Positions 46,547 to 57,702 are shown, counted from the stretch's first letter. The stretch is DNA of 64,000 nucleotides from Corynebacterium jeikeium (GCF_028609885.1 NZ_CP063195.1:1116001-1180000); one strand, 5' to 3'. Notes: a model not told the origin generated them from the sequence alone. Translations and numbers: made by a program.

Positions 46547-47334
46547 GTACTACTAGCCGCTTCGAGCCAGGATTCTTTGCCCCCGCCCCCCAGCAAGCGA
46601 ATTCCGCAGACATCGTTAAAGCCCAGGCCAAAATCGAGTCGCTATTGTTCTTGCGCCACGGCGAACAGCAGTTGCTCTCTATGGTCATTCCGCTGGGGCT
46701 GCTAATTGGTCTGACGCTGTTTCCCGGCGAAGAAGCATCTCACGCAGTGAGCCGTATTTTTCCCATGGCTTTGGCGATTGCGCTGATGGGCGCAGGCTTT
46801 ACAGGTCAGGCCATCGCGGTGGCCTTCGACCGGCGCTATGGGGCGTTGAAGCGCATCGGCGCGGCGGGTGTACCCACCTGGGCTCTGATTGCAGGCAAAG
46901 TCGTCGCGGTGTGCATCGTTGTGCTGCTGCAAGTTCTGGTGCTATCCATCGCCTCGTTTGCACTGGGGTGGCGCCCGGATATCGTCGGGCTTCCTGCTGC
47001 ACTGGTGACGGCTGTGGTAGGTGTGGCGGCGTTCACCAGCCTGGGTCTGCTGCTGGGCGGGACCCTGAGTTCGGAGTTGGTACTGGCGCTTGGCAACACA
47101 ATCTGGTTCGTACTGCTGGGAGCTGCGGTTTATGCCACCATGACCACCCCGTCCGGTGAGAGCGTCAACACCTTCCTGATGGCCGTTCCCTCGGTCGCGT
47201 TGACGGAAGGATTCCACACCGCCGTGGTCGCGGGAGGTTTCAACTGGGTGGCACTGTTGAGCCTGGCTGTGTGGGCCGTGATCGGCGCGACCCTCGCCCT
47301 GAAGCTGTTCCGTTTCACCATGGAGAGCGACTAG
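46543..47334 (+). CDS. ABC-2 type transporter permease
   Basis: A 263-residue membrane protein with six hydrophobic segments (first at about 48-65) after a 45-residue cytosolic N terminus, typical of ABC-2 permeases. Start ATG overlaps the ATPase stop (ATGA). The substrate is unknown. Confidence 0.88.
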   Translation: MSTTSRFEPGFFAPAPQQANSADIVKAQAKIESLLFLRHGEQQLLSMVIPLGLLIGLTLFPGEEASHAVSRIFPMALAIALMGAGFTGQAIAVAFDRRYGALKRIGAAGVPTWALIAGKVVAVCIVVLLQVLVLSIASFALGWRPDIVGLPAALVTAVVGVAAFTSLGLLLGGTLSSELVLALGNTIWFVLLGAAVYATMTTPSGESVNTFLMAVPSVALTEGFHTAVVAGGFNWVALLSLAVWAVIGATLALKLFRFTMESD

Positions 47335-47365
47335 CAGCAATTAGCCCCGCCACGTGGGCTTCCGA

Positions 47366-47371
47366 TAGTCT
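47366..47371 (+). promoter_or_regulatory. -10 element of leaderless ctaA promoter
   Basis: TAGTCT, 7 bases before GTG 47379. Confidence 0.5.
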
Positions 47372-47378
47372 TAAATAC

Positions 47379-48452
47379 GTGCTTGAGACTATGAAAGAAC
47401 GCGCCGCGGAGGAGAGCAATCCCTTCGTCAGAGCGCTGCTGAAGCTGTACGCCTTTGCACATGCAGCCGACCGCAGGTTTGGCTTCCCTCGGCCCGTTAC
47501 TGCGCCGACGATCCGGCGCCAGCGGCTCTTCGCCATCATCCTGTTGGCCTGCCAGACTGGCATCACCTTCACCGGCTCGCTGGTACGCGTTACGGGCTCC
47601 GGTTTGGGCTGCGACACGTGGCCACAATGCCACCCAGGCTCTCTGTTTCCTGTTGCTGGCTCCGCGCCGTGGATTCACCAATTGATTGAGTTCGGCAACC
47701 GCACCCTAACTTTTGTGCTGATCGTGGCCGCCCTGGTGTGCTTCATCGCCGTGGTACGCGCAGCGCGCCGCTCCGCAATCCTGCACCTGGCCTTTATCCA
47801 GGGGATTGGCATTATTGTGCAGGCCGTGCTGGGTGGCATCACTGTTCACATGGATCTAATGTGGTGGACGGTCGCCCTGCATTTCCTACCCAGTATGTTG
47901 CTGGTCTTCCTGGCCGCGAAGCTGGTCGTGCGCATCGGTGAGCCCGACGACGGTGAGATGCAGCCTCTGATGCCCCGCCCCCTGCGCATCCTCACCGACG
48001 GCTCCGCGCTGAGCCTGGCTGTCGTTCTGATTACCGGCACCATGGTGACCGGTGCCGGTCCGCACGCGGGCGATGAGGCTATTCTTCCGGAGCACCGCCT
48101 GCAGGTGCCTCTAATCGATATGGCTCACGTCCACGCCGGTTTCATGTACCTCTACCTGGGCCTGACCGTTGGCCTGCTGGCTGGCGTGTTCGCGCTGAAC
48201 CTGGAACACCGCATCAAGACGGCCTCCTACTGGGTGATCGCCGCGATCATTCTGCAGGCCATCGTTGGCATCATGCAGTACTGGCTGGGTGTTCCCCGCT
48301 GGTCGGTGCCGATCCACGTTATTGGCTCGGGGCTTACCACCGCGGCCACCGGATTCCTCTGGGCCTTGAAGTTCCGCTACAGCGGTGGCAACGCCAGCCT
48401 GACGGGCACGACGGCCGGTGACTGCCAGCGTCAGGAGACCGTCGACGCCTAA
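47379..48452 (+). CDS. ctaA: heme A synthase (COX15/CtaA)
   Basis: CtaA oxidises heme O to heme A for the aa3-type cytochrome oxidase. The 357-residue protein has eight membrane segments; the loop Cys pair is in GCDTWPQC, and His ligands are seen in WIHQLIEFGNR, TVALHFLPS, AHVHAGFMY and VPIHVIGSG. GTG at 47379 was chosen because the -10 element is 7 bases upstream; the next in-frame ATG is at 47391. Confidence 0.92.
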   Translation: MLETMKERAAEESNPFVRALLKLYAFAHAADRRFGFPRPVTAPTIRRQRLFAIILLACQTGITFTGSLVRVTGSGLGCDTWPQCHPGSLFPVAGSAPWIHQLIEFGNRTLTFVLIVAALVCFIAVVRAARRSAILHLAFIQGIGIIVQAVLGGITVHMDLMWWTVALHFLPSMLLVFLAAKLVVRIGEPDDGEMQPLMPRPLRILTDGSALSLAVVLITGTMVTGAGPHAGDEAILPEHRLQVPLIDMAHVHAGFMYLYLGLTVGLLAGVFALNLEHRIKTASYWVIAAIILQAIVGIMQYWLGVPRWSVPIHVIGSGLTTAATGFLWALKFRYSGGNASLTGTTAGDCQRQETVDA

Positions 48453-48513
48453 GGCGGCTAAGATTCGGAGCCAAAGACTATCGTCTAGTTGCCCGCGACG
48501 AAGGGGCCGAATC

Positions 48514-49308
48514 ATGACTCAGCCGACGCGCATGCCGCGCACCACCCTGAAATTCAACTCGGGGGTGGACACTCCATTGGTGCCCAGTCGGGGCGAACAC
48601 TACTACTCCACTCCTAACCCGATGCGGGATAACAGTGGGGCCTTTGAAGCAATAAAGGCAGCGGGTCCGCGGCCTTACGCTCGGGATATGCCGGGTAGCC
48701 TGATTATCTTCCTGGTCGTTGGGCTCTTCGGTGCCGTCTTCGCTGCTATTGGCCTCATGCTGATTCTCAGCAAACTTCGCCGTGGGGATGCAACGGCCGA
48801 CAGTCTCCGTCTCACGGATACGGTCTTTTTCATCGTTGGAATGGTCTTCGTCGTTGTCGCGGTCTACTCGATCTCCAGCGCCTTAGCACGACGCAGGCGA
48901 ATCGTTACCGCCTGGAAGAATGGCTGGATCGACTACTACCCGGCACTGGTCGGGCAGGTTTATCATTGCCGCACCGCAAGGCGAGAAAGCGAATCTGCAG
49001 GCTCAACGTTTTATTACTACTATCGGGCGCCTCTCCACGTGCTTTACCCTGATGGCTCGTTCCGGCAGATGCACTCCTTTGAGTTTGAGATGAAGCGCAA
49101 GCCCGACTGGTATCGCACCCGTTTTAATATGGCCTCATCGGCGGAAACTGCTGTCGCGGATGGTCTGAACAATAACGGCTGGGCGATCGTCGGCATCAGT
49201 CGTCGACCCGGGCAAACCCACGCGGAGCTCGATTCCGGGCTCACGAAGAAACAGTGCGAAGCCGTATTCAACCTCGCCGAGCGCAATTGGCTCAGGACGG
49301 CTTGGTGA
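48514..49308 (+). CDS. membrane protein with two helices and a C-terminal domain
   Basis: A 264-residue protein: polar N terminus (1-60), two membrane helices (about 64-87 and 104-126), then a soluble domain with WKNGWIDYYPALVGQVYHC and YYYYRAPLHVLYPDGSF, reminiscent of DUF3592-like domains. Same layout as the protein at 28381-29139. The ATG follows AAGGGG by 8 bases. It lies 61 bases after ctaA. Function unknown. Confidence 0.72.
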   Translation: MTQPTRMPRTTLKFNSGVDTPLVPSRGEHYYSTPNPMRDNSGAFEAIKAAGPRPYARDMPGSLIIFLVVGLFGAVFAAIGLMLILSKLRRGDATADSLRLTDTVFFIVGMVFVVVAVYSISSALARRRRIVTAWKNGWIDYYPALVGQVYHCRTARRESESAGSTFYYYYRAPLHVLYPDGSFRQMHSFEFEMKRKPDWYRTRFNMASSAETAVADGLNNNGWAIVGISRRPGQTHAELDSGLTKKQCEAVFNLAERNWLRTAW

Positions 49309-49335
49309 TCTTAGTCGTGATGCTAGGTCGCTATG

Positions 49336-50274
49336 CTAGCCGAGCACAGCCTCGGCGAGAGTCTGCCAGCCCAGCACGGCATCAACAGAGAGAGCCACGA
49401 ACAGTAGCGACAGGTAGTTGTTCGACAGGAAGAACAGCTGCATCGGCTTGACCGGGGTGCCGTTTTTCACGCCACGGTGCAGCAGATGCGCCTTGATAAT
49501 GAACCAGGCGCCGGACAGCACAGCCGCTGCCAGGTAGATCCAGCTAGCGGCTGGAACCAGCAGCAGCGAAGTGACCACGGTTGCCCAGGTGTAGGCCAGG
49601 ATCTGGCGCGTGACCTGCAGTGGGGGCTTGACCACAGGCATCATGGGCACGCCCGCGGCCTCATAGTCCTCGCGGTAACGCATTCCCAGAGCCCAGGTAT
49701 GCGGCGGCGTCCAAAAGAAAATAACCATGAACAGTATCAGCGCCTGAGCCCACGAAGACCACCCCGCGCCAAAGGCACCGCCGTTGTTATCCGTGATGAC
49801 GGCCCAGCCGACGACCACCGGCATGCAGCCGGCAGCGCCACCCCAAATGACGTTCTGCCAGGTACGGCGCTTCAGCCACTTCGTGTACACGTACACGTAG
49901 AACCAGTTCGTCAGAACGATAAACCCAGCGGCCAGCCACGAGTGGCACAAAAAGCCCAGCCACAGCACCGAGGCGATCAGCAGTACCCAGGCGAAGACGC
50001 GGGCCTCGTTGACCGACACGGTCTGGCGAGCGGTCGGACGGCGGCGAGTACGGCGCATCAGCTGGTCGATGTCGTGATCGACCACGTTGTTGAACGTGTT
50101 AGCCGCACCGGCGCCCATCCAACCGCCGATGAGTGTGAGAAGGATCAGGCCGAAGTTCACTTCGCCGCGCGCTGCCTGCAACATCGCAGGGATCGTGGCC
50201 ACCAGCAACAACTCAATGACCCTGGGTTTGGTCAGTGCTAGATACGCCTTGGCCGTCTCAGCGAATGTCTTCAC
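49336..50274 (-). CDS. ctaB: protoheme IX farnesyltransferase (heme O synthase)
   Basis: CtaB attaches farnesyl to heme B, giving heme O, the substrate of CtaA. The 312-residue UbiA-type protein has nine hydrophobic segments with the first Asp motif [19 protein letters not shown] and the second [14 protein letters not shown]. The start is GTG at 50274, preceded by GAGG at 6 bases; another GTG at 50292 is possible. It diverges from tkt. Confidence 0.92.
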   Translation of the reverse strand: MKTFAETAKAYLALTKPRVIELLLVATIPAMLQAARGEVNFGLILLTLIGGWMGAGAANTFNNVVDHDIDQLMRRTRRRPTARQTVSVNEARVFAWVLLIASVLWLGFLCHSWLAAGFIVLTNWFYVYVYTKWLKRRTWQNVIWGGAAGCMPVVVGWAVITDNNGGAFGAGWSSWAQALILFMVIFFWTPPHTWALGMRYREDYEAAGVPMMPVVKPPLQVTRQILAYTWATVVTSLLLVPAASWIYLAAAVLSGAWFIIKAHLLHRGVKNGTPVKPMQLFFLSNNYLSLLFVALSVDAVLGWQTLAEAVLG

Positions 50275-50486
50275 CGGCTGCCTCGCCTCCACCTTCTCGA
50301 ATATTTTCCGAATCGCGTCTAACGCTACCCGAGCACACTGCGCAGGCCGAAACAGAGCCCGCGCGTGCCCATCTATATATGGTCGTAACCAAAGCTGAAA
50401 AAGTTCCCACGGCGTGTAGAAAAGTTTCGCGCTAGAAATCCGGGCGGCAATGGCGCCCACTAGCCACAGCAACGGGATACGACCAT

Positions 50487-50492
50487 TAGTAT
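50487..50492 (+). promoter_or_regulatory. -10 candidate of the tkt operon promoter
   Basis: TAGTAT, 39 bases before the tkt GTG, giving a leader of about 33 bases that contains AAGAAAGG. Only the hexamer and its position support it. Confidence 0.4.
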
Positions 50493-50531
50493 GTATGGGG
50501 TATTCGGCTTGATGAAGAAAGGCAACTGACA

Positions 50532-52622
50532 GTGACTCTCTCCCCAGAACAGCAGGCACTCACGGTGCGCAACTACCCGGCGGACTGGACGGAGACCGAC
50601 ACGCGCGCGGTCGACCTTGCCCGCGTACTGGCCGCAGACGCCGTGGAGAACTGCGGCTCGGGCCACCCCGGCACGGCAATGAGCCTGGCGCCGCTGGCAT
50701 ACACCCTGTACCAGCGCGTGCTGCGCCACGACCCGCAGGACGTGCACTGGGTAGGCAGGGATCGCTTCGTCCTCTCGGCTGGCCACTCCTCCCTGACCCA
50801 ATACATCCAGCTGTACCTGGGCGGCTTCGGCCTGGAACTGGAGGACCTGCAGGCGCTGCGCACCTGGGACTCCAAGACACCGGGCCACCCGGAGGTGCAC
50901 CACACCGACGGCGTGGAGATCACCACCGGCCCGCTGGGCCAGGGCCTGGCGTCCGCGGTGGGTATGGCGATGGCTTCCCGCCGCGAGCGCGCCCTGTTCG
51001 ACCCGCAGGCTCCGGCCGGCGAGTCCCCCTTCGACCACTTCATCTACGTCATCGCTTCTGACGGCGACGTGCAGGAGGGCGTGACTTCCGAGGCGTCCTC
51101 CCTGGCAGGCACCCAGCAGCTGGGCAACCTCATCGTCTTCTGGGACGATAACGGCATCTCCATCGAGGACCAGACCGAGATTGCCTTTAACGAGGACGTA
51201 TCTGCTCGCTACGCCGCCTATGGCTGGCAGACCCTGGAGGTCACCGGCGAGGATGTCGAGGGAATCCTGGACGCGGTCGAGCGCGCCAAGGCAGAGACCT
51301 CCCGCCCCACCTTCATCCGCCTCCGCAGCGTCATTGCCTACCCAGCCCCGACGAAGATGGATACCGGTGCCTCCCACGGTGCAGCCCTCGGCGCGGAGGA
51401 GATCACCGGTATCAAGCAGGCCCTGGACTTCCCGGACGAGCCGTTCCCGGTGGAGGACAACGTAATCGCCCACACCCGTGGTCTGATCGATCGTGCAGCG
51501 GAGGCGCACAAGCAGTGGCAGGTTCTTTTTGACGCCTGGGCGGAGAACAACCCGGAGAACAAGGTTCTGTTCGACCGTCTGTACTCCCGCGAACTTCCGG
51601 AGGGCTTCGACGCCGAGGTTCCCAGCTGGGAGGCCGGCGAGTCCCTGGCTACCCGCAAGGCTTCGGAGGCTACCCTGCAGGCTCTGGGGAAGACTTTGCC
51701 AGAGCTGTGGGGTGGTTCCGCTGACTTGGCTGGCTCCACCAACACCATCATCAAGGGCTCCCCGAGCTTCGGCCCGGAGGCCATCAGCACCCGCAATTTC
51801 ACTGCGGAGCCGGGTGGCCGCAACCTGCACTTCGGTATCCGCGAGCACGGCATGGTCGCCATCCTGAACGGCATCGCCCTGCACGGCCCGACTCGCCCTT
51901 ACGGTGCGACGTTCCTGCAGTTCTCCGACTACGCACGCGGCGCGGTGCGCCTGGGCGCCCTGATGAAGTCGGATGCTTACCACGTGTGGACGCACGACTC
52001 CATTGGCCTGGGCGAGGACGGCCCCACCCACCAGCCAGTCGAGCACCTGGCATCCCTGCGTGCCATCCCCCACTTGGCGGTTATTCGCCCGGCGGACGCC
52101 AACGAGACCGCTGCTGGCTGGGTGGCTGCCCTGCAGGCTGAGGAGTCTCCGAAGGCTCTGGTGCTGACCCGTCAGAACGTCCCCGTGCTGGAGGGAACTC
52201 AACAGAAGGCTGCAGAGGGCGTGGCCCGCGGCGCGTACGTGTTGGTCGAGGAATCGACGGACACTCCGGAGGTCATTCTGATGGCCACCGGCTCCGAGGT
52301 GCAGCTGGCCGTGGAGGCCGCCAAGGAGCTGGAAAGCCAGGGCGTGGGCACCCGCGTGGTCTCCATGCCGGTCATGGAGTGGTTCCTCGAGCAGGATGCC
52401 GAGTACCAAGAGCAGGTTCTGCCGAGCGACGTGACGGCTCGCGTGTCCGTGGAGGCCGGTATCTCCATGCCGTGGCACCGCTTCGTCGGACTGAACGGCC
52501 GCACGGTCTCCCTGGAGCACTACGGTGCTTCGGCTGACTATCAGACGCTCTACCGCGAGTTCGGCATTACTTCCGAGGCTGTCGTCGCCGCCGCGCACGA
52601 CTCCATCGCGGCGAACAAGTAA
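50532..52622 (+). CDS. tkt: transketolase
   Basis: A 696-residue TPP enzyme of the non-oxidative pentose phosphate pathway. TPP-binding [18 protein letters not shown] and the His-rich [16 protein letters not shown] motif are in the N-terminal half; [21 protein letters not shown] transketolase signature ([16 protein letters not shown]) is at about 478-493. GTG start at 50532 with AAGAAAGG upstream. First gene of tkt-tal-zwf-opcA-pgl; codon use strongly biased. Confidence 0.97.
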   Translation: MTLSPEQQALTVRNYPADWTETDTRAVDLARVLAADAVENCGSGHPGTAMSLAPLAYTLYQRVLRHDPQDVHWVGRDRFVLSAGHSSLTQYIQLYLGGFGLELEDLQALRTWDSKTPGHPEVHHTDGVEITTGPLGQGLASAVGMAMASRRERALFDPQAPAGESPFDHFIYVIASDGDVQEGVTSEASSLAGTQQLGNLIVFWDDNGISIEDQTEIAFNEDVSARYAAYGWQTLEVTGEDVEGILDAVERAKAETSRPTFIRLRSVIAYPAPTKMDTGASHGAALGAEEITGIKQALDFPDEPFPVEDNVIAHTRGLIDRAAEAHKQWQVLFDAWAENNPENKVLFDRLYSRELPEGFDAEVPSWEAGESLATRKASEATLQALGKTLPELWGGSADLAGSTNTIIKGSPSFGPEAISTRNFTAEPGGRNLHFGIREHGMVAILNGIALHGPTRPYGATFLQFSDYARGAVRLGALMKSDAYHVWTHDSIGLGEDGPTHQPVEHLASLRAIPHLAVIRPADANETAAGWVAALQAEESPKALVLTRQNVPVLEGTQQKAAEGVARGAYVLVEESTDTPEVILMATGSEVQLAVEAAKELESQGVGTRVVSMPVMEWFLEQDAEYQEQVLPSDVTARVSVEAGISMPWHRFVGLNGRTVSLEHYGASADYQTLYREFGITSEAVVAAAHDSIAANK

Positions 52623-52657
52623 ACCCCACAACCCCACCCCAAGGACTGATTCCTTCT

Positions 52658-53770
52658 ATGAGCACTCCCGCGAACATTAACGCACTCGCCAATGCCGGCA
52701 CTTCCGTATGGCTGGACGACCTGTCCCGCGACCGCCTGCGTTCCGGCAACCTCGCCGAGGTCATCGAGAACAAGGGCGTGGTCGGCGTGACCACCAACCC
52801 TGCCATCTTTGCCAGCGCGATGTCCCAAGGCACGGCCTACGACGAGCAGCTCCGCGAGCTCGCTGCCGCTGGCACCCCGGCCGAAAGTGCGGTGTTCGAA
52901 ATGGCGGCAGATGACGTGGCGGACGCCTGTGACGTGTTCCTGCCCATCTACGAAAAGACCGGAGGAGTGGACGGCCGGGTTTCCCTCGAAGTGGACCCGC
53001 GCTTGGCAAACGAGCGTGATGCCACCGTCACCCAGGCTAAGGAGCTGGCCGCCAAGGTGGGGCGCGAAAACTTGATGATCAAGATCCCCGCGACCCAGGA
53101 ATGCCTTCCCGCCATCACCGACGTACTGGCTGAGGGCATCAGCGTGAACGTGACCCTCATCTTCTCCGTCAGCCGCTACATCCAGGTCATGGAAGCCTTC
53201 GTCGCTGGTATTACCCGCGCTGCTGAGGCCGGTAAAGACCTCACCAAGATCCATTCCGTAGCCAGCTTCTTCGTCTCGCGCGTGGACACCGAGATCGACA
53301 AGCGTCTGGATGGCATCGGCACGGACGAGGCCAAGCAGCTCAAGGGCAAGGCGGGCGTGGCCAACGCGCAGCTAGCTTACGCCGCCTTTGAGGAGCACCT
53401 GCTGAACAACCCCGACTGGACCGCGCTAGCCGAAAAGGGGGCGCCTGTACAGCGCCCACTGTGGGCGTCCACCTCAGTAAAGAACCCCGAGTACCCCGAC
53501 ACGCTGTACGTGACCGAGCTGGCCGGACCTCGCACCGTGAACACGATGCCGGAGAACACCCTGGACGCGACTATCGACCACGGCGAGGTTCGCGGCGATT
53601 CCCTCTCCGGCACCGCGGAGGATGCACGCGCGGTATTTGCTCGCCTGGACGCCGTGGGCGTGAACCTGGCTGAGGTGTGGACCGTGCTGGAGGACGAGGG
53701 CGTGGAGAAGTTCGTGGCCTCCTGGAACGAGCTGCTGGGTACCCTGTCTGCGCAGCTAGAAGCCAAATAG
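52658..53770 (+). CDS. tal: transaldolase
   Basis: A 370-residue transaldolase of the actinobacterial type. VTTNPAIF (N-terminal strand) and NLMIKIPAT with the Schiff-base Lys (near residue 142), plus [18 protein letters not shown], are intact. 35 bases after tkt. Confidence 0.96.
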   Translation: MSTPANINALANAGTSVWLDDLSRDRLRSGNLAEVIENKGVVGVTTNPAIFASAMSQGTAYDEQLRELAAAGTPAESAVFEMAADDVADACDVFLPIYEKTGGVDGRVSLEVDPRLANERDATVTQAKELAAKVGRENLMIKIPATQECLPAITDVLAEGISVNVTLIFSVSRYIQVMEAFVAGITRAAEAGKDLTKIHSVASFFVSRVDTEIDKRLDGIGTDEAKQLKGKAGVANAQLAYAAFEEHLLNNPDWTALAEKGAPVQRPLWASTSVKNPEYPDTLYVTELAGPRTVNTMPENTLDATIDHGEVRGDSLSGTAEDARAVFARLDAVGVNLAEVWTVLEDEGVEKFVASWNELLGTLSAQLEAK

Positions 53771-53829
53771 ATCAAGCAGCTAGAACGGCACCCACACCCA
53801 CCGACTAAAGAAAATAGGACTTTAGACAA

Positions 53830-55392
53830 GTGCAACTTCCCTTTTCCGCTGAGGAATGGCGCAACCCGTTGCGTGACGAATTGGATAAGCGTTTGCCGCG
53901 CATCGCTGGGCCCTGTGGCCTCGTGATCTTCGGTGTAACCGGCGACCTGGCGCGCAAGAAGCTGTTGCCCGCCGTTTACGACCTGGCAAACCGCGGTCTG
54001 CTGCCACCCGGCTTTAGCCTGATCGGCTACGGCCGCCGCGACTGGTCGAAGGAGCAGTTCGAGGCGCAGGTCTTGGAGTGCGTCAAAGAACGCGCGCGCA
54101 CGCCATGGCGCCAGAACGTGTGGGATCGCCTCGCCGAGGGCATCTTCTTCGTCACCGGTGACTTCACCACCGATTCTGCTTTTGACGCCCTCGCGGAGAA
54201 GACTCGGGAGATCGACAACGCCCGCGGTACCGCCGGCAACTGGGCCTATTACCTTTCCGTCCCGCCGGACCACTTCCCCAGCGTGTGCCACCAACTCGAG
54301 CGCAGTGGGCTTGCGAAGGCGAATCCGGAGCTGGGAGAGATGCACAACGGCTGGCGCCGAGTGGTCATCGAGAAACCATTCGGCCACGACGAACAGTCGG
54401 CCCACGAACTCAATGAGATCGTAAACAGCGTGTTCCCGGAATCCAGCGTGTTCCGCATCGACCACTACCTGGGCAAGGAGACAGTGCAGAACATCCTGGC
54501 GCTGCGCTTCGCCAATCAGCTGTTCGACCCAATGTTCAACGCTCACTACGTGGATCACGTGCAGATCACCATGGCCGAGGACATTGGCCTCGGCGGACGC
54601 GCGGGTTACTACGATGGCATCGGGGCGGCCCGCGACGTAATTCAGAACCACCTGCTGCAATTGCTGGCGCTGATCGCCATGGAGGAGCCGGTGACGTTCA
54701 ACCCGGAGGAGCTGCAGGCGGAAAAGGTGAAGGTACTACGCGCGACCACTCCGGTTGGTCCGTTCGCGCAGACAACGGCGCGCGGGCAGTATACCTCCGG
54801 ATGGCAGGGTTCAATCCCGGTGAAGGGGTTGCGCCAGGAAGACGGGTTCGATCCAGAGTCCACCACGGAGACCTATGCTGCCGCTACCTTCGAAATCTCC
54901 TCCCGCCGCTGGGCTGGGGTGCCGTTCTACCTGCGTACCGGCAAGCGCCTGGGGCGCCGAGTGACGGAGATCGCCATCGTGTTTAAGGAGGCCCCGCACC
55001 TGCCGTTCGGCCCCGGACAGACTACTGCCCAGGGCAACAACATGCTGGTTATCCGCGTGCAGCCCGATGAGGGCGTGCTGGTGCGTTTTGGCTCCAAGGT
55101 GCCGGGCTCCGGTATGGAGGTCCGCGACGTGAACATGGACTTCAACTACTCTGAGTCCTTCACCGAGGAATCCCCCGAGGCTTACGAGCGCCTGATCCTG
55201 GATGCCCTCCTGGACGAGGCGAGCCTGTTCCCGACTAATGAGGAAGTGGAGCTGTCCTGGAAGATCCTGGATCCGATTCTGGAGCATTGGGCTCTCCACG
55301 GACGCCCGGAGGATTACCCCGCGGGCACGTGGGGACCGAAGGGTGCCGAAGAGATTCTGTCCCGGTCGGGGCGGCAGTGGCGTCGCCCCTAA
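53830..55392 (+). CDS. zwf: glucose-6-phosphate 1-dehydrogenase
   Basis: A 520-residue enzyme making NADPH from glucose 6-phosphate. NADP fold FGVTGDLARKKL (residues 34-45) and the substrate motif RIDHYLGKETVQN (near 213) are intact. The GTG start matches the C. glutamicum N terminus (PLRD-KRLPRIAGP), 59 bases after tal. In this genus it works as a complex with OpcA. Confidence 0.96.
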   Translation: MQLPFSAEEWRNPLRDELDKRLPRIAGPCGLVIFGVTGDLARKKLLPAVYDLANRGLLPPGFSLIGYGRRDWSKEQFEAQVLECVKERARTPWRQNVWDRLAEGIFFVTGDFTTDSAFDALAEKTREIDNARGTAGNWAYYLSVPPDHFPSVCHQLERSGLAKANPELGEMHNGWRRVVIEKPFGHDEQSAHELNEIVNSVFPESSVFRIDHYLGKETVQNILALRFANQLFDPMFNAHYVDHVQITMAEDIGLGGRAGYYDGIGAARDVIQNHLLQLLALIAMEEPVTFNPEELQAEKVKVLRATTPVGPFAQTTARGQYTSGWQGSIPVKGLRQEDGFDPESTTETYAAATFEISSRRWAGVPFYLRTGKRLGRRVTEIAIVFKEAPHLPFGPGQTTAQGNNMLVIRVQPDEGVLVRFGSKVPGSGMEVRDVNMDFNYSESFTEESPEAYERLILDALLDEASLFPTNEEVELSWKILDPILEHWALHGRPEDYPAGTWGPKGAEEILSRSGRQWRRP

Positions 55393-55452
55393 AGCTTCCT
55401 TACGTTGCCCACTTATCCCTCCGACCGCGCGAGGAGCGCTCACTAAACGCCC

Positions 55453-56529
55453 ATGATCATCGACCTTCCAAACACCAAGACCAAAGACATCGAGCGCCGC
55501 ATCCGCACGCTGCGTGAGGAACGCGGCGACGTCACGAGCGGCCGCGTGCTCACCCTCATTGTCGTCACCAGCGAGGACGATGACCTCGACCGCATCATCA
55601 GCTCCACCCACGACGCTTCCCGCGAGCACCCCGCCCGCGTGATCGTGCTGGTAACGCACCGGAGCGAAGAGTCTTCGTTGGACGCGCAGCTGCGCATTGG
55701 CGGCGACGCAGGCGCTTCCGAGATTATTATCATGCACCTGCACGGCGAGCTGTCGGCCAACCGTGCCTCCGTAGTGACTCCCCTACTGCTGCCCGATACC
55801 CCTATCGTGGCCTGGTGGCCAGGAACCGGTCCGCGTAACCCGGCCGCCGACCCAATCGGCGCGCTGGCAACTCGCCGCATCACCGACTCGCTGACGGACG
55901 AGGATGAGGATGCCCTCTACCGCCGCCGCATGACGTATACCCGCGGGGATTCGGACATGGTGTGGAGCCGTATCACCCTGTGGCGTGGGCTCCTCGCCTC
56001 GGCGCTGGACCAGCCGCCGCACCACCCGATTGTGTCTGCAGAGGTGTGGGGGCCGAAGCATGACCCGTCCGTCGACATTGCTGCCGGTTGGCTTGCGGAG
56101 CGCTTGGATGTGCCGTTGACCAGGCATGTTACGGTCGATGGCCGCCATGCTGAAGACTCTGAAGGCAATCGCATGATCTCCATCGAAAAGGCGGTGCTGC
56201 ACCGCCAGGTGGGGGCCATTGAGGTCGAGGTTATTGACGCCAACACAGTATCGCTGACCGTCGGAGACCAGAAGTCAATGGTCACCCTCGGTAGGCGTGC
56301 ACTGGCTGATTGCCTTGCCGAGGAGTTGCGTCACCTGGACCCTGACTACGCTTTCGGGCATGCCCTTCGAGGCCTGGTGCGCGTAAACCGTCCGGATCGC
56401 GGTCCCCGCACTTCCCAGTACCGTGGCGTGCAAACCCCCGGGGTGCAGGAGGACAAGTTGGATCGCTGGACCTCCCGCGATGCCCGCGAAACCTATAGCA
56501 CTTTCGATGGTCAGGAGTCTCTACGATGA
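55453..56529 (+). CDS. opcA: glucose-6-phosphate dehydrogenase assembly protein OpcA
   Basis: A 358-residue protein required for Zwf activity in corynebacteria. Begins MIIDLPNTKTKDIERRIRTL; blocks VIVLVTHRSEESSLDAQLRI and DTPIVAWWPGTGPRNPAADP are typical. It overlaps pgl by ATGA. Confidence 0.95.
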   Translation: MIIDLPNTKTKDIERRIRTLREERGDVTSGRVLTLIVVTSEDDDLDRIISSTHDASREHPARVIVLVTHRSEESSLDAQLRIGGDAGASEIIIMHLHGELSANRASVVTPLLLPDTPIVAWWPGTGPRNPAADPIGALATRRITDSLTDEDEDALYRRRMTYTRGDSDMVWSRITLWRGLLASALDQPPHHPIVSAEVWGPKHDPSVDIAAGWLAERLDVPLTRHVTVDGRHAEDSEGNRMISIEKAVLHRQVGAIEVEVIDANTVSLTVGDQKSMVTLGRRALADCLAEELRHLDPDYAFGHALRGLVRVNRPDRGPRTSQYRGVQTPGVQEDKLDRWTSRDARETYSTFDGQESLR

Positions 56530-57359
56530 AGCCCACACAAAACAACCGCCGCTCCTCAGTTGTCAGTGACAAGACGGGGGTGGAACTGCGGCCACGCGAC
56601 AGCAAACAAGATCTGGCGACGGCCGCGGCACGCGAATTCATCAACACTGTTGCGGAGCTGCAGCGCACCGGGGACACCGTCACGGGCGACGGAATCGTCC
56701 GCGTTGTGCTGACCGGCGGCGGGGCAGGCATTGCTACCCTAGCGGAGATCGCCGCCCTGGATCATGCGGCGCAGCAGACTGCGGAGGATTTCCCCGTCAC
56801 AGCGATCGACTGGTCTCAGGTGTATGTATTCTTTGGCGACGAGCGTTTCTTGGCCGCCGGCGACCCGGAGCGCAACGACAAGCAGGCCTTTGATGCCCTG
56901 CTTCGCCACGTGACTATCCCCTCTCTGAACGTCTTCCGCGTTCCCGCCCTGGCAGCCGGCGAGTCAGCCGACGGCCCGGCGCTGGATGCAGCCGCGGCGT
57001 TCTACGGCAAGACGGTGGATCAGGTTGCTCCCGAAGGCTTCGACATCCACCTGCTGGGAATGGGGCCGGAGGGGCACATTAACTCGTTGTTCCCACACAC
57101 CGATGCACTATTGCACGCCGAGGGTTCGGTGGTTGCCGTGCGCGAATGCCCGAAGCCCCCGGCGGAGCGCATCAGCTTGACCATGCAGGCGGTCAACCGC
57201 TCCCGGCAGGTGTGGCTGCTAGTCAGCGGTGAGGAAAAGAAAGAAGCTGCGGGCCAGGTGTTTAACGGCGGCAATGGCGCCGAATGGCCCGCAGCTTTGG
57301 CCTCCGGTACGAAGGCGACGCTGCTGTGGGTTGACGAGGCCGCCAACCCACTGCTTTAA
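56526..57359 (+). CDS. pgl: 6-phosphogluconolactonase
   Basis: A 277-residue NagB/DevB-type lactonase hydrolysing 6-phosphogluconolactone. FLTGGGAG-like VVLTGGGAGI (near residue 60), FFGDERFL, and LLGMGPEGHINSLFPH are present. The ATG overlaps the opcA stop. Last gene of the operon; converges with secG. Confidence 0.94.
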   Translation: MKPTQNNRRSSVVSDKTGVELRPRDSKQDLATAAAREFINTVAELQRTGDTVTGDGIVRVVLTGGGAGIATLAEIAALDHAAQQTAEDFPVTAIDWSQVYVFFGDERFLAAGDPERNDKQAFDALLRHVTIPSLNVFRVPALAAGESADGPALDAAAAFYGKTVDQVAPEGFDIHLLGMGPEGHINSLFPHTDALLHAEGSVVAVRECPKPPAERISLTMQAVNRSRQVWLLVSGEEKKEAAGQVFNGGNGAEWPAALASGTKATLLWVDEAANPLL

Positions 57360-57376
57360 GTTGTTTAAACGGTCGT

Positions 57377-57393
57377 CTGGCCTTCTAGGCCAG
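57377..57393. terminator. hairpin between convergent pgl and secG
   Basis: CTGGCCT-TCT-AGGCCAG, a perfect 7-base-pair stem at the secG stop. It may act on both converging transcripts; no T run follows on either strand, so confidence is low. Confidence 0.35.
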
Positions 57394-57624
57394 GCCGTAG
57401 TGCAGAACCAGGTTCAGGCCGACTAGGGCCAGCAGCCAGATCACTGCGGTGCCCACGGTCAGGCGATCCAGGTTCTTCTCCGCCACGGTGGAACCGGACA
57501 GGTTGGACTGCATGCCGCCACCGAATAGGCTGGACAGGCCGCCGCCCTTACCCTTGTGCAGCAACACGGAAAGGCCCATCAGCAAGCTGGTAATAACCAG
57601 GATGATCTGCAGCGTTAGGATCAA
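57385..57624 (-). CDS. secG: protein translocase subunit SecG
   Basis: A 79-residue protein with two membrane helices (4-20 and 56-76) separated by the Gly-rich cytosolic loop GKGGGLSSLFGGG, typical of SecG of the SecYEG channel. The start is TTG at 57624, preceded by AGGGTAGGG. It is the last gene downstream of ppc, as in C. glutamicum. Confidence 0.93.
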   Translation of the reverse strand: MILTLQIILVITSLLMGLSVLLHKGKGGGLSSLFGGGMQSNLSGSTVAEKNLDRLTVGTAVIWLLALVGLNLVLHYGLA

Positions 57625-57702
57625 TGCCCTACCCTCAACTCTTCTTTTGAAATCGACTTACTAAAACGTTCAATTAACACCACGAATTTACCCGCTATAC
57701 GC